The position numbers were made by a program, and so were the translations under genes. Below, one piece after another: positions 36,001 through 44,389 of a stretch of 64,000 nucleotides of DNA (the first letter of the stretch is position 1; each line of letters opens with the position of its first letter). The notes below the pieces were generated by a model that was given only the letters and a program-made list of their open reading frames with translations, did not search any database and was not told where the DNA came from. This stretch comes from Candidatus Vicinibacter affinis (GTDB taxonomy: Bacteria > Bacteroidota > Bacteroidia > Chitinophagales > Saprospiraceae): the NCBI GenBank assembly GCA_016714365.1, contig JADJNH010000005.1, positions 1,836,501 to 1,900,500 of the forward strand. Reading direction: 5' to 3'.

Positions 36001-37875
36001 AAGACTGTCTGCAAAGAACTCGATTTTAATGGATGGATTCCCATTTTGCAAAATTTGAACAACATTTATTAAATCAAATTCAGCATTGCCATTCCCATCC
36101 TCACACATCTTATCAATGATTAAAGGAACGGCATTAAACTTCAAAACCTTTAAAGAAATTTCTGCAAGCTTAGAGGTACATCCTTTTTCATATACAATTG
36201 CGTAAATGGTTTTTGAAGAAGTACGGTATGGACTTTTAATCATGACAGTAGTCAGGCTGTCTTCAAAATATCGAACGCTGTCAACTTTGATTCCACCTGA
36301 AACTACACTGTCTAATTTGGAAAGATTAAATATACCGGTTCCATCACCCAGATCACAAATGGTGTCACCCGCTTTTCGTGATGTGGGAGAGGGACGAACA
36401 ATCAAATTGATGGGTACAGGATTGGAGGTGCAATCACCATTAGAAGTTACTGCGTAAATGGTGATGGTGGTGGTGGCATAGGGTGGAAATATTTGAGTTG
36501 TAAGTGTGAGATCTTCATAAAAAGTGACCTTAGCTCCTGGATTAGAACCTTTGATAATGGTGATCAAATCAATTAATGGAAAAGTGGCAATCCCAAAAAG
36601 TTCTTCACATAAAGTATCTGATGCAGTTCTTGCAAATGGCATCTGAACCACGGTTAATTTGATTGGCACCGGAGATGATTTACATCGGCCATCGACCACA
36701 CGGGCATACACAGTGCCAGTTGCAGAAGTATAAGGAGATGTAATGGAAATAGTACCTGCAGCGTCTCTAAAATATTCTACTGTACCAGAACTTCCATCCA
36801 GTACATCCATGTCCGCATCCTCAAGATTAAAAATTGCCAATCCATTTCCAAATTCGCAGGCTTCAAGTGCCGATTGTTTTGCTTTTGGACATTTTACAGT
36901 AATTTCAAATCGTTCCGTAAACTCTTCCATACAGCACATTGGATCTGGTTTTGGATTTATGATTCCAACTATTTCATAAGTTTTGTCACACCAGGATTTA
37001 GGAATCACATAAGTAAATGGATCAATTACGCTGATCGCCGGCACATAATTTCCTGCACCACTGACAGACGCAGCACAACCACCATTTGTTATACCTCCTG
37101 CCCATGCATCTCCGTTTCCCATGAGCGATGGATCGTCTGTGTCATACATGATGGTATTTCCACAGGCACATCCATTCACAGAAAATGTTTGCGTTCTGAT
37201 TCCGGTAGAGGTAAAATTTGAAAAGCCACCAATCGATCGTGAACAGGCACTTGAACTAACAAAAACTTTTAAACCCAATCCGCAAACAGAAGAAAAATCA
37301 TAAGCATAATTGGCACCTGCACTGGTAAAAACTACCCAAATTGCATTGCCCGGTAAATTAAATCCAGCACCTACTGCGGTGGCCATGCATCCTCCGATTA
37401 AACCTGCATTGCCGCTAGCTATACCACACGATGTCCCAATGTCTCCGTTGCCAGCACCTACATTATTGTTTGCATCAAAATCAAAAATTAAATTACTGGT
37501 ATTGAAACCGGATCCTGTCCAAATGACGATGAATTCATTCAACTGTTCTGTCCCACATGCGTCAATCATAAACCCGATCAATTCAGGACAAATTCTGCAA
37601 TTTCCTCCCGGGGTAGTAATGTTAGCTGATCCTATTTTTGTTCCTTGACCGAGATAAGGATTAAAGTCCGGAACATCATTAAAATAATATTCAATTTTAC
37701 CGCCATTGGGTAAATCGACTCCTTTTAAATTAACTGTAAAGGACTCTCCTTCGCACATTTCACAAGAAGGAGCGCACGCAGGTGTTACCGTAGTCTGAGT
37801 AATCTCAGGACATTGGGCAAACAGGGTTCTGCAAATAGTGAAAAGAGGTAATAAGAGCAGATACCTACAATTCAA
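33028..37875 (-). CDS. Giant secreted repeat protein with T9SS type B (gliding-motility-associated) sorting domain
   Basis: About 1615 aa. I take the TTG at 37875 as start, because a TATATTTG promoter box (37892-37899) lies inside the longer open frame and this start gives a clean signal peptide (MNCRYLLLLPLF..FAQ). Parts, numbered from this start: a Cys-rich N-terminal domain (about 20-320); five Ig-like repeats of about 75 residues, each with C..GNG.A.FNL..., .V.YF.D and YA.V..G.C.S.PV.I.L; two further Ig-like units; seven repeats of about 50 residues (about 1070-1440) with LCxGDxxxINGxxYN...GCDSxVxIxL; and the C-terminal domain FTPTGFSPNGDQVNDRF..IFDRWGELIY..GWDGTFKG. It is probably an adhesin-like surface protein. 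Many Cys pairs suggest disulfide stabilisation. Confidence 0.85.
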   Translation of the reverse strand: MNCRYLLLLPLFTICRTLFAQCPEITQTTVTPACAPSCEMCEGESFTVNLKGVDLPNGGKIEYYFNDVPDFNPYLGQGTKIGSANITTPGGNCRICPELIGFMIDACGTEQLNEFIVIWTGSGFNTSNLIFDFDANNNVGAGNGDIGTSCGIASGNAGLIGGCMATAVGAGFNLPGNAIWVVFTSAGANYAYDFSSVCGLGLKVFVSSSACSRSIGGFSNFTSTGIRTQTFSVNGCACGNTIMYDTDDPSLMGNGDAWAGGITNGGCAASVSGAGNYVPAISVIDPFTYVIPKSWCDKTYEIVGIINPKPDPMCCMEEFTERFEITVKCPKAKQSALEACEFGNGLAIFNLEDADMDVLDGSSGTVEYFRDAAGTISITSPYTSATGTVYARVVDGRCKSSPVPIKLTVVQMPFARTASDTLCEELFGIATFPLIDLITIIKGSNPGAKVTFYEDLTLTTQIFPPYATTTITIYAVTSNGDCTSNPVPINLIVRPSPTSRKAGDTICDLGDGTGIFNLSKLDSVVSGGIKVDSVRYFEDSLTTVMIKSPYRTSSKTIYAIVYEKGCTSKLAEISLKVLKFNAVPLIIDKMCEDGNGNAEFDLINVVQILQNGNPSIKIEFFADSLAQKLIQPPLSISRKDTIYAYASKDACLSNLVQIILEPISRPKAFPVELVKCADSSGKAIFNLDDIRNLVNGGNGLFVGFSEDSLLKKLVRSPYVSADDTLYGFTLDGNCFSKPVLVVLKANPTPQFNHQNDTTACGYFILDQINGNRLSGNEVYSTGERGSGKIYKANDTLFQSEKIYLYDVNSGCEAEDSFNILLSTPVDAGQDYTGSVCQGNILDLNTLLAGATPGGIFIDRGNTNTLVGSNFNSTNQNGKTFNFTYLLSAQAPCPNDSSEIFIEVVNALSAGLDSSVTICENELLNLDSLRRNFNSGGIWRDTSTTGAFTNSIWNSSKSGPGMFEIIYETGDGKVCPKDFAAFSITVNPGIEIDPLTELINCSYYVLPVINGKNIPSDASYYTGPNGTGQKFNSGDTIRFSTNLFAYAKNQDACNDEKPVVVTIDPLPETNFTQSNLCAGDSLLIGGNVYNINRPKGREILKSVLQTNCDSIVNIDLSFRPVINTKISLNLCEGDFIVVNNTRYDQLHPKGREVLTAASSEGCDSIIDLELQYFKSPQTDYSVGICPGTRLTINGSVYDENRLEGIDTLIAAAQNGCDSLVHTKLVLLPVSSFVFRRNLCFGDFILINGIRFDQNNPGLKETLKAASFYGCDSTVDIQISFYPESVFDLQKTLCNGQSITVNGKTYNQSNPRGLELIKGAGQNGCDSTVRIDLTFRSEIKEIIRTDLCQGDTLKIGNRKYYDNNLVSLDTLFGGAQGGCDSIVDVQVNLINTPNGRLDTTLCIGESILINGTLYNESNRNGFEKIKVPNGTGCDSLVEISLNYQELKVDYIQVYQINSGEKVSFLVNPDFIPSQVQWFPSTGLTCSDCLNPVASPSISTDYTLVLTDENGCQISLSIKVIIQSDTDIFTPTGFSPNGDQVNDRFKIFGKNPNLTIEKLNIFDRWGELIYEENNVSIGSQIGWDGTFKGLPLNPGTFVFYLKIKESGRTIYGDINLVR

Positions 37876-37891
37876 AGGATTGGCTTTGTTG

Positions 37892-37899
37892 CAAATATA
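37892..37899 (-). promoter_or_regulatory. -7 box that decides the start of the giant type B protein
   Basis: Minus-strand TATATTTG (TAnnTTTG), 16 bases before the TTG at 37875. It lies inside the longer reading frame that could begin at 37914, so translation most likely starts at 37875. A CAA at 37916-37918 may be part of a weak -33 element at 16 bp. Confidence 0.45.
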
Positions 37900-38011
37900 T
37901 GGGTTATTCTGCAATCAATATATTAAATATAACAGAGGCAATCATTCCATTCAGCTAATTTCGAATACAGTATTTCAAGTCGAACTCCAGATTCAAAATT
38001 ATTCCCGGAAA

Positions 38012-38518
38012 TCAATTTTGTTTTTTAAATAGTCTCCAGTGACGCTTTTTCTTTTTTTCTTTTATTAATATATAACGCAGACTTACTGCGGTACTGGGTG
38101 TGAAGTCACTGTCACCATACCAAATATTGAAGGATGGTAAGAAATCCCAGGAAATATTTAATCTGCTAATACTTAGTTCTACGCCTACAATACCGGATAG
38201 TCCGGATGGGTAAATTTTTGCGGAATCATTCAAATAATTCCAATGCACTCCTCCTCCATAATACAGGTTAAATCTACGCCCAATTATTGGGTGATGTTTT
38301 TCCGCGAGTACTTTTAGACCTAGATCTTTATTTCGCCAGCTGCTGAGAAGGATGCCTTCAATGGTCCAGTCATGTGCAATTTTTTGTTGCAAGCTGAGAC
38401 CCGTTTCTTCACCAAGCCTGGCTCCAAGGCTAGTAATGTATTTTTGAGCAATAAGCGCTTCAGCTGAACTCAAATGGAGAACAAACAACAGTATCGATAT
38501 TTTTTTAGGCATTGCCAT
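38012..38518 (-). CDS. Small outer-membrane-like protein
   Basis: 168 aa from the ATG at 38518 (or 166 from 38512). The frame is open to 38566, but only the later start places a signal peptide (KKISILLFVLHLSSAEALIAQ, in part) at the N-terminus. The mature part alternates strands with aromatic residues (FNLYYGGGVHWNYL, LNISWDFLPSFNIWYG) and ends in VSLRYILIKEKKKKRHWRLF, consistent with an eight-stranded barrel followed by a basic tail. Function unknown. The unusually basic end is not typical of a barrel terminus. Confidence 0.6.
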   Translation of the reverse strand: MAMPKKISILLFVLHLSSAEALIAQKYITSLGARLGEETGLSLQQKIAHDWTIEGILLSSWRNKDLGLKVLAEKHHPIIGRRFNLYYGGGVHWNYLNDSAKIYPSGLSGIVGVELSISRLNISWDFLPSFNIWYGDSDFTPSTAVSLRYILIKEKKKKRHWRLFKKQN

Positions 38519-38665
38519 TGGAAGATCGTGGGTAATTAAAAAATGTAAAGGACGATTTAGAATCATTAACGAATCAGATCTGTCACTAGATATAAATTAG
38601 GTGTAAATATTATGTGGAAAACTTAATAATTAGATTTTTAACCTGATTATTAAATGCCTGGTTCT

Positions 38666-38696
38666 TTTGTAAGCATATATAATAGGTCTATCTTTG
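38666..38696 (+). promoter_or_regulatory. Promoter of rpe
   Basis: TTTG (38666-38669), 19-bp spacer, TATCTTTG (38689-38696): a full match to the Bacteroidota promoter, with the rpe ATG 16 bases on. Confidence 0.7.
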
Positions 38697-38712
38697 TAAC
38701 TCAAATTAGCTT

Positions 38713-39384
38713 ATGCCTTCACATCTTATATCTCCTTCCTTACTTTCTTGTGACTTTCTTCGAATAGGAGATGAAATAAATATGATCAATGCCAGTGACG
38801 CTGATTGGTTGCATCTTGACGTAATGGATGGATCATTTGTACCCAATATTTCCTTTGGACTTCCGGTGATTTCTGCCATCAGCAAAGTTTGTTCAAAGGT
38901 CATGGATGTGCACCTCATGATTCGTGAACCTGAAAAATACATCCAGGCATTTAGAGATGCAGGTGCTGATCAAATTACGGTGCATTATGAGGCTTGCACT
39001 CATCTGCACAGAACCTTGCAGGAAATTAGAAATACTGGTGCCAGGGCCGGAGTTGCGATCAATCCACACACCCCGGTAAATTTTTTATACGATGTGCTGG
39101 AAGAATTGGATTTAGTTATAATCATGTCTGTAAACCCTGGTTTTGGCGGACAAAAATTTATTTACCGTTCACTTGAAAAAATTAAGCAATTGAAAGATGA
39201 AATAATTGCCAGGAATCTTGAAATTGATATTGAAGTGGATGGTGGCGTGGGACTCCAAAATGCAGAAAAAATACTGCAGGCAGGGGCCAACGTTTTGGTT
39301 GCCGGGAATGCCGTATTTTCAGCTGCTTCTCCGCAAAGAGCTATAGAACAACTGAAGTTCATCGGAGTAGAAAATTTAATGTGA
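38713..39384 (+). CDS. rpe: Ribulose-phosphate 3-epimerase
   Basis: 223 aa, normal length. It interconverts ribulose 5-phosphate and xylulose 5-phosphate in the pentose phosphate pathway. TIM-barrel signatures are clear: SPSLLSCDFLRIGDEI (4-19), WLHLDVMDGSFVPNISFG with metal-binding His and Asp, DVHLMI, VNPGFGGQKF and EVDGGV. The stop lies close to the start of the TonB receptor gene, so the two may be co-transcribed. Confidence 0.95.
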   Translation: MPSHLISPSLLSCDFLRIGDEINMINASDADWLHLDVMDGSFVPNISFGLPVISAISKVCSKVMDVHLMIREPEKYIQAFRDAGADQITVHYEACTHLHRTLQEIRNTGARAGVAINPHTPVNFLYDVLEELDLVIIMSVNPGFGGQKFIYRSLEKIKQLKDEIIARNLEIDIEVDGGVGLQNAEKILQAGANVLVAGNAVFSAASPQRAIEQLKFIGVENLM

Positions 39385-39404
39385 TTTTATTCGTTCAACT
39401 GAAC

Positions 39405-41930
39405 ATGAATTTATGTACCCGTAAATTTCTGATTTTTGCTTTTTATGCGCTCTCTGCATTTTGTTGTGTTATTGGGCAAGGCGTTATAAGTGGTGTGATC
39501 AGGGATGAGCATACCGGTCAGGGTCTTGAATTTGCCACTGTCTTCGTTCCGGAGCAGTCCTATTTTACAGAAACGGATGCCACAGGAAAATATTCATTGA
39601 AAATTCCCGCACTGAAAAATTGCATCATTAAAGTAAGTAGAGTAGGATATAACCCTCAGGAAAAAGTATTGAAAGATTGGAAAGGGGAGGGAAAGATTTC
39701 TTTGGATTTCAATTTAAAAATGATCGATCAAGAAGAGGTCATCATCAGGGATCGCAAATCAGAAGATGCAGGTACCATACGTGAGAAAGGAAGTTCGTTT
39801 GAACTCTTACCAACTGTCTCAGGCCAATTTGAAAATATCCTACCCAGCATTGGGCTGGGCGTTCGCGCAAGTGCGGGAGGGGAATTATCCAGTCAATACA
39901 GTGTAAGAGGAGGAAGCTATGATGAAAACCTGGTTTATGTAAATGACTTCGAAATATTTAGACCTCAGCTCATTAGAAATGGGCAACAAGAAGGATTGTC
40001 TTTTCCAAATCCTGATTTAATCAGAGAATTGAGTTTCTCCTCCGGTGGATTTGAAGCCAGATACGGTGACAAACAGTCTTCTGTTTTAGACATCAAATAC
40101 AAAATTCCGGATTCATTAAAATACAGCTTCTCAGCAAGTTTTTTGGGTATTGCAGGACATCTGGAAGGCAGTGCATTTAATTCCAGAAAACACAATTACA
40201 AACGACTAAAATACCTGGTTGGTGCCCGTTACAAAACCAATCAATATTTATTAAATTCACAGGATATCAAGGGTGAATATCAACCTGATTTTTTAGATAT
40301 TCAATCTTATTTAAGCTATGACTTCAATCCTGCATGGCAACTGTCATGGATCGGAAATATCAACAGAGCGCGGTTTAGTTTGATTCCGGAATCAAGCACA
40401 CAGGCAAAGGGTTCTTTCTTTTTTGTGCTGCGACTGAATACATTTTATGAGGGAAAAGAAGAAAGTTATTTTAATCAATCCATGACAGGAGTTAGTTTAC
40501 TTTATTTTCCAAAAAGAGTAAAAAATCCATATTTTTTTAAATGGATATCTTCCGTATATCAAGGTGAAGAAGCGGAACAATTTGATATATTGGGTTATTA
40601 CCGTTTGGTTGAAATTGAAAATGATGAAAAGGATCAGGATGGAAGAGAAGTTAAACTTTGGGGCGAAGGCACACAGCATTTGAACGGGAGAAATTATTTG
40701 AATAATTGGGTACAACTGCATGAATTGCGCGGTGGCTACCAAATGAATAATTTATCCAGCGGAAATAATCACTTTATTCAATATGGCGGTTCTGTGCGTT
40801 TCGAATCCTTTGATGACAGACTGAAGGAATGGGAACGGATTGATTCAGCAGGATACTCAATCCCTCTGCAGGGTGATTCCATAATTCTGGACAGATTTGT
40901 TCGTGCAAATAACCAATTTAACAATCAGAAATATGCATTTTGGTTACAAGATGTTGTCCAATGGGCATACTCTTCCAAAAATCATTTGCATATTACTCCC
41001 GGATTGAGGGCACATTACAATCAACTCAATAATGAATTTTTATTGAGTCCGAGATTGAAATTTGAATTTGTGCCTTTGGGATCCACTCAGAATATCAGAT
41101 ATTGGATATCAACAGGGTTGTATCCTCAAGTTTCTTTTTTTAGAGAAATGAGAGATCTTGACGGAAATATCAATTCAGATTTGAAGGCCCAAAAATCTTT
41201 CCATTTGATCGGTGGATTTAAAATGGATTTTTTGTGGCCGAAAATGAGCACTTCCAGGTTCAGATGGATATCCGAGATTTATTATAAAAAACTTTGGGAT
41301 GTGGTCAGTTATGATTTGGACAATGTCAGAATTCGATATTCAGGATTAAACGATGCACAAGCTTATGCCATAGGATGGGACAATCGCATCAATGGTGAAT
41401 TTGTATCCGGAGCTGAGTCGTGGGTAAATCTTTCTTTTTTGAGGACAAGAGAGAGTTTGAATGGAGTTCAGCATCTTAGACAATCAGACGATCCCGCCTC
41501 TCCCAAGACAATTGCCGATGTACCCAGGCCCACGGATCAACTTTTTGCACTCAGTCTGTTTTTTCAGGACTACCTACCCAAAAACAAGAATTTTAAAATG
41601 CACATGCAGACAACGGTTGCAAGTGGTCTCCCATACGGATTTCGCGAAGAAAATGAAATCTACCGCAATGCTTATAGGTTTAAACCTTATCATCGGGTGG
41701 ATATCGGTTTTTCCGCTTTGTTATGGGATGAGGGGAAGAGGCTTGAGAAGCCACATCATGTTTTGAGATTTTCAAAAAAAACATGGGTAAGTGTCGAAGT
41801 TTTTAATCTATTAAAGGTTAAAAATGAAGCTTCTGTCCGATGGATTAAATCTGTTTATAATTATCAATTTGCCATTCCAAATTATCTCACCTCCAGGAGA
41901 ATAAACCTCAGATTACGGATTGAATTTTAG
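39405..41930 (+). CDS. TonB-dependent receptor with carboxypeptidase-regulatory-like domain
   Basis: 841 aa from the ATG at 39405, which places the signal peptide (MNLCTRKFLIFAFYALSAFC..GQ) at the N-terminus; a GTG at 39381 overlapping the rpe stop is less likely. Domains: carboxypeptidase-regulatory-like sandwich (about 25-110: GVISGVIRDEHTGQGLEFAT), plug (about 115-225, with SSQYSVRGGSYDENLVYVND and SSGGFEARYGDKQSSVLDI) and an outer-membrane barrel to the C-terminus (LTSRRINLRLRIEF). It imports an unknown ligand; no SusD, siderophore or vitamin genes are near. Confidence 0.88.
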   Translation: MNLCTRKFLIFAFYALSAFCCVIGQGVISGVIRDEHTGQGLEFATVFVPEQSYFTETDATGKYSLKIPALKNCIIKVSRVGYNPQEKVLKDWKGEGKISLDFNLKMIDQEEVIIRDRKSEDAGTIREKGSSFELLPTVSGQFENILPSIGLGVRASAGGELSSQYSVRGGSYDENLVYVNDFEIFRPQLIRNGQQEGLSFPNPDLIRELSFSSGGFEARYGDKQSSVLDIKYKIPDSLKYSFSASFLGIAGHLEGSAFNSRKHNYKRLKYLVGARYKTNQYLLNSQDIKGEYQPDFLDIQSYLSYDFNPAWQLSWIGNINRARFSLIPESSTQAKGSFFFVLRLNTFYEGKEESYFNQSMTGVSLLYFPKRVKNPYFFKWISSVYQGEEAEQFDILGYYRLVEIENDEKDQDGREVKLWGEGTQHLNGRNYLNNWVQLHELRGGYQMNNLSSGNNHFIQYGGSVRFESFDDRLKEWERIDSAGYSIPLQGDSIILDRFVRANNQFNNQKYAFWLQDVVQWAYSSKNHLHITPGLRAHYNQLNNEFLLSPRLKFEFVPLGSTQNIRYWISTGLYPQVSFFREMRDLDGNINSDLKAQKSFHLIGGFKMDFLWPKMSTSRFRWISEIYYKKLWDVVSYDLDNVRIRYSGLNDAQAYAIGWDNRINGEFVSGAESWVNLSFLRTRESLNGVQHLRQSDDPASPKTIADVPRPTDQLFALSLFFQDYLPKNKNFKMHMQTTVASGLPYGFREENEIYRNAYRFKPYHRVDIGFSALLWDEGKRLEKPHHVLRFSKKTWVSVEVFNLLKVKNEASVRWIKSVYNYQFAIPNYLTSRRINLRLRIEF

Positions 41931-42023
41931 GGAATGGGATGGGTTTTAAAACGTTTAAGTTCTTGAAAATCAGATTTTTAAAATTTTGTTTCGAACTTTT
42001 TACATAGAATGCGATTAAAGTTT

Positions 42024-42031
42024 TAACTTTG
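42024..42031 (+). promoter_or_regulatory. Candidate -7 box of rpsP
   Basis: TAACTTTG fits TAnnTTTG, leaving a leader of about 65 nt before rpsP. The -33 position has only a T-rich stretch. Confidence 0.45.
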
Positions 42032-42104
42032 CAGCCGCTAAAGCCCATATGGCCGGTTAATCCGGGTGAATGGGTAATGGTCTAACATTTAAAAAATCTA
42101 ATAA

Positions 42105-42653
42105 ATGGCCGTAAAAATCAGATTACAGCGCAAGGGTCGTAAGAAGGCTCCTTTTTACCACATTGTGGTAGCAAATTCCCGATCTCCAAGAGATGGAAAA
42201 TTTATTGAAAGAATAGGATTCTACAATCCTATCTCCGTTCCTGCCTCCATTGATATTGACAGAGACAAGGCTTTCGAATGGTTGATGAAAGGTGCCGAGC
42301 CTACTGACACTGTTAAAGCAATTCTTCGTTACAAAGGGGTAATGTACAGAAAGCATTTATCCAAAGGGGTAGCTAAAGGTGCTTTTGATCAGGAAAAGGC
42401 AGATCAGCTTTATAAAGATTGGATCGAAAAGAAAGAAGGCTTGATCAACATCAAAGTCGAAACTAGAAAATCTGAAATAGAGAATTTGCATAAATCTATG
42501 ACTGCGGTAACCAAAACAAAAGCTGCCAAACCAGTTGAGGTAGTTGAAGAAGTAGCAGAAACAGTTGTAGAGGAATCATCTAATGAAGCATCTGAGTCTA
42601 CTGCGGAGGATGCTGCCGCAGCAAATAACGAAGAAGCGAAAGCTGAAGAATAA
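42105..42653 (+). CDS. rpsP: 30S ribosomal protein S16 with long acidic C-terminal extension
   Basis: 182 aa, about twice the size of Escherichia coli S16 (82 aa). The first 80 residues are standard S16 (VKIRLQRKGRKKAPFYHIVV, SRSPRDGKFIERIGFYNP). Residues about 125-182 form an Ala/Glu-rich acidic tail (PVEVVEEVAETVVEESSNEA..AEE). C-terminal extensions of S16 are common in Bacteroidota. It is transcribed alone, with no trmD or rimM behind it, and ends at a hairpin terminator. Confidence 0.95.
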   Translation: MAVKIRLQRKGRKKAPFYHIVVANSRSPRDGKFIERIGFYNPISVPASIDIDRDKAFEWLMKGAEPTDTVKAILRYKGVMYRKHLSKGVAKGAFDQEKADQLYKDWIEKKEGLINIKVETRKSEIENLHKSMTAVTKTKAAKPVEVVEEVAETVVEESSNEASESTAEDAAAANNEEAKAEE

Positions 42654-42750
42654 TATTCTTGTATTGTAGGTGTTATTGATTTTATATTTTTAACTTCTAC
42701 ATGTTAGTAGAATAATATTTTTAAAAGACATAAATATTAAAAATATATTT

Positions 42751-42782
42751 AGACCTGGGAGGTGGTAAAATCTTCCGGGTCT
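42751..42782 (+). terminator. Terminator after rpsP
   Basis: A 13-bp stem (42751-42763 with 42770-42782), starting AGACCTGGGAGG, loop GGTAAA. Three pairs are G-U wobbles in plus-strand RNA, so it fits the plus strand only. The following T run is weak (TGTTATT). Confidence 0.6.
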
Positions 42783-42810
42783 TGTTATTAAACCTATAAA
42801 TGAAATTGCC

Positions 42811-44196
42811 ATGCAGGAACTAGAAATGGATTACAAGGAGAGATTACAGGCAGTTGCCGAAGTAATTCAGGGATCAGATGAACTCGCAGCGTATCTTGAA
42901 GAGGAGACTCCGGAGTTGTACAAAGCTCTTCAGGAAACTTATGAGCCTTTGGTTGCAGAAATTTACCAAGAGGTTGCGGACGATCACCCATTACAAATTC
43001 TTGAATTGGAAAAAGTTCTGCTCAATCCATTTTTTGAAGGTTTGTTTTTACCCAGGATTTTGGGTTATAGCGTCCTTAGGGGAGAAATAAATGACGAAGT
43101 CAAATACAGCCGTCCTCAGGAGCATTTCAAAGAAGTTTTAGTTGCCATTGCAAACTCTACCAATTTTGATGTGATCAAACAAAGGATAGGGCAGACTGTA
43201 CAGTTAGGTTTTTCATTGAGCAGTGATATTTGGATTGCTTCCCTTTTGGATAGAATAGAAAATAAAAAAGTAAAGGCATTCTTGCAAAGTATGAAATTGG
43301 ACAGATTTCGAGATACTCAAGAAAGGCATAACTTTTATTTAAGGTATAAAAAGCAATTTGCTCATTACAATTTTCTCACTTGCGTATTCCCACAATCGGT
43401 AGGAGAATTAAAGGTTGAATTTGAATCTCTTAAAAATTTTCTTTGGAGCAGACTCACATTCAAATCCAAACATGAAAATTACATCAATGAAATTCACGAG
43501 CTAGTTTCTAAAAAGGAATTTTACAAAGAATCGGAATTCCTTGAATTATTAGCAATAGTGGCCAATTTTATTAATCTCGGAGAAAAGGAAAATCAGTATC
43601 TGGCTTCTGCAATAAATGAGGTCCGCACCGTCAATCCTCAATTTGCCAATCAATATTTTAATTTCCTTAAAAAGAGCTACAAAGAAGGTACGAAATTTGG
43701 ACTTAAAGCAGACAGTAAGTTTTATGAATTACTGGACAAAAGTAAAAATGATGATCTGGTTAAATTTTACAAACTCCTTGAAACCATCCATACCAAAGGT
43801 TTTGTACACGAAGATGCCATAGACGCAGTCAATGCCTTCTATGCTCAATATGAAGGGATGTCGATTAACAATGAATGTCTTAGATTGGCCATACTGCAGC
43901 AATTTGGAAATGTAGTCGAAAACCTTACCGAACCGGAATATCTCTCCTTTTTCGAAATCAGCAAGACTTTTGCCACATACATGAATATTTTCGACAATTC
44001 AGCATTTAACCAGGATGTTGAAGGAATGAGCATGAAATACATTCAAAAGCTATTGGCTTTTTATCAGGATAAAAGAAGTCGGGAGTATCAGGATGTTAAG
44101 AAGTTTGTGAGCACCAGCTTTACAGAATATGAGTTTATGACAGAAAAAGAAGTCGTAGATCTGTTCAAAATTAAAAGAAAAAAGAAGGGAGAGTAA
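42811..44196 (+). CDS. Conserved-looking helical cytoplasmic protein, function unknown
   Basis: 461 aa, no signal peptide or membrane segment, rich in Lys, Glu, Leu and Phe with regular helical spacing. It opens LQAVAEVIQGSDELAAYLEE and contains HPLQILELEKVLLNPFFEGL, QRHNFYLRYKKQFAHYNFL-like segments and a basic C-terminus (FKIKRKKKGE). The pattern suggests an alpha-solenoid. I do not recognise the family. It starts 28 bp behind the rpsP terminator hairpin and is followed by a 193-bp gap. Its steady reading frame and normal composition make it a real gene. Confidence 0.75.
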   Translation: MQELEMDYKERLQAVAEVIQGSDELAAYLEEETPELYKALQETYEPLVAEIYQEVADDHPLQILELEKVLLNPFFEGLFLPRILGYSVLRGEINDEVKYSRPQEHFKEVLVAIANSTNFDVIKQRIGQTVQLGFSLSSDIWIASLLDRIENKKVKAFLQSMKLDRFRDTQERHNFYLRYKKQFAHYNFLTCVFPQSVGELKVEFESLKNFLWSRLTFKSKHENYINEIHELVSKKEFYKESEFLELLAIVANFINLGEKENQYLASAINEVRTVNPQFANQYFNFLKKSYKEGTKFGLKADSKFYELLDKSKNDDLVKFYKLLETIHTKGFVHEDAIDAVNAFYAQYEGMSINNECLRLAILQQFGNVVENLTEPEYLSFFEISKTFATYMNIFDNSAFNQDVEGMSMKYIQKLLAFYQDKRSREYQDVKKFVSTSFTEYEFMTEKEVVDLFKIKRKKKGE

Positions 44197-44389
44197 TCCA
44201 ATAGTTCCATATGCAAAGGGACTTTTATGATTATATTAAATAATTTTGATAATATAACAAGATTGTTTAATGTATTAGTGGGTATATAATAAGGAATTAA
44301 TTAAATCTTCTTCATTAATTTTACTTTCCTTGGTCCTTGCTGTAAATTTGGGATCATTTTTTGCTGTAAGAGGCTAAATATTCTGGACT

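Noticed and set aside
37121..37648. Plus-strand frames opposite the giant type B gene (for example 37310-37648)
   Set aside because: They are antisense shadows of a long gene with clear domains and have no signals of their own.
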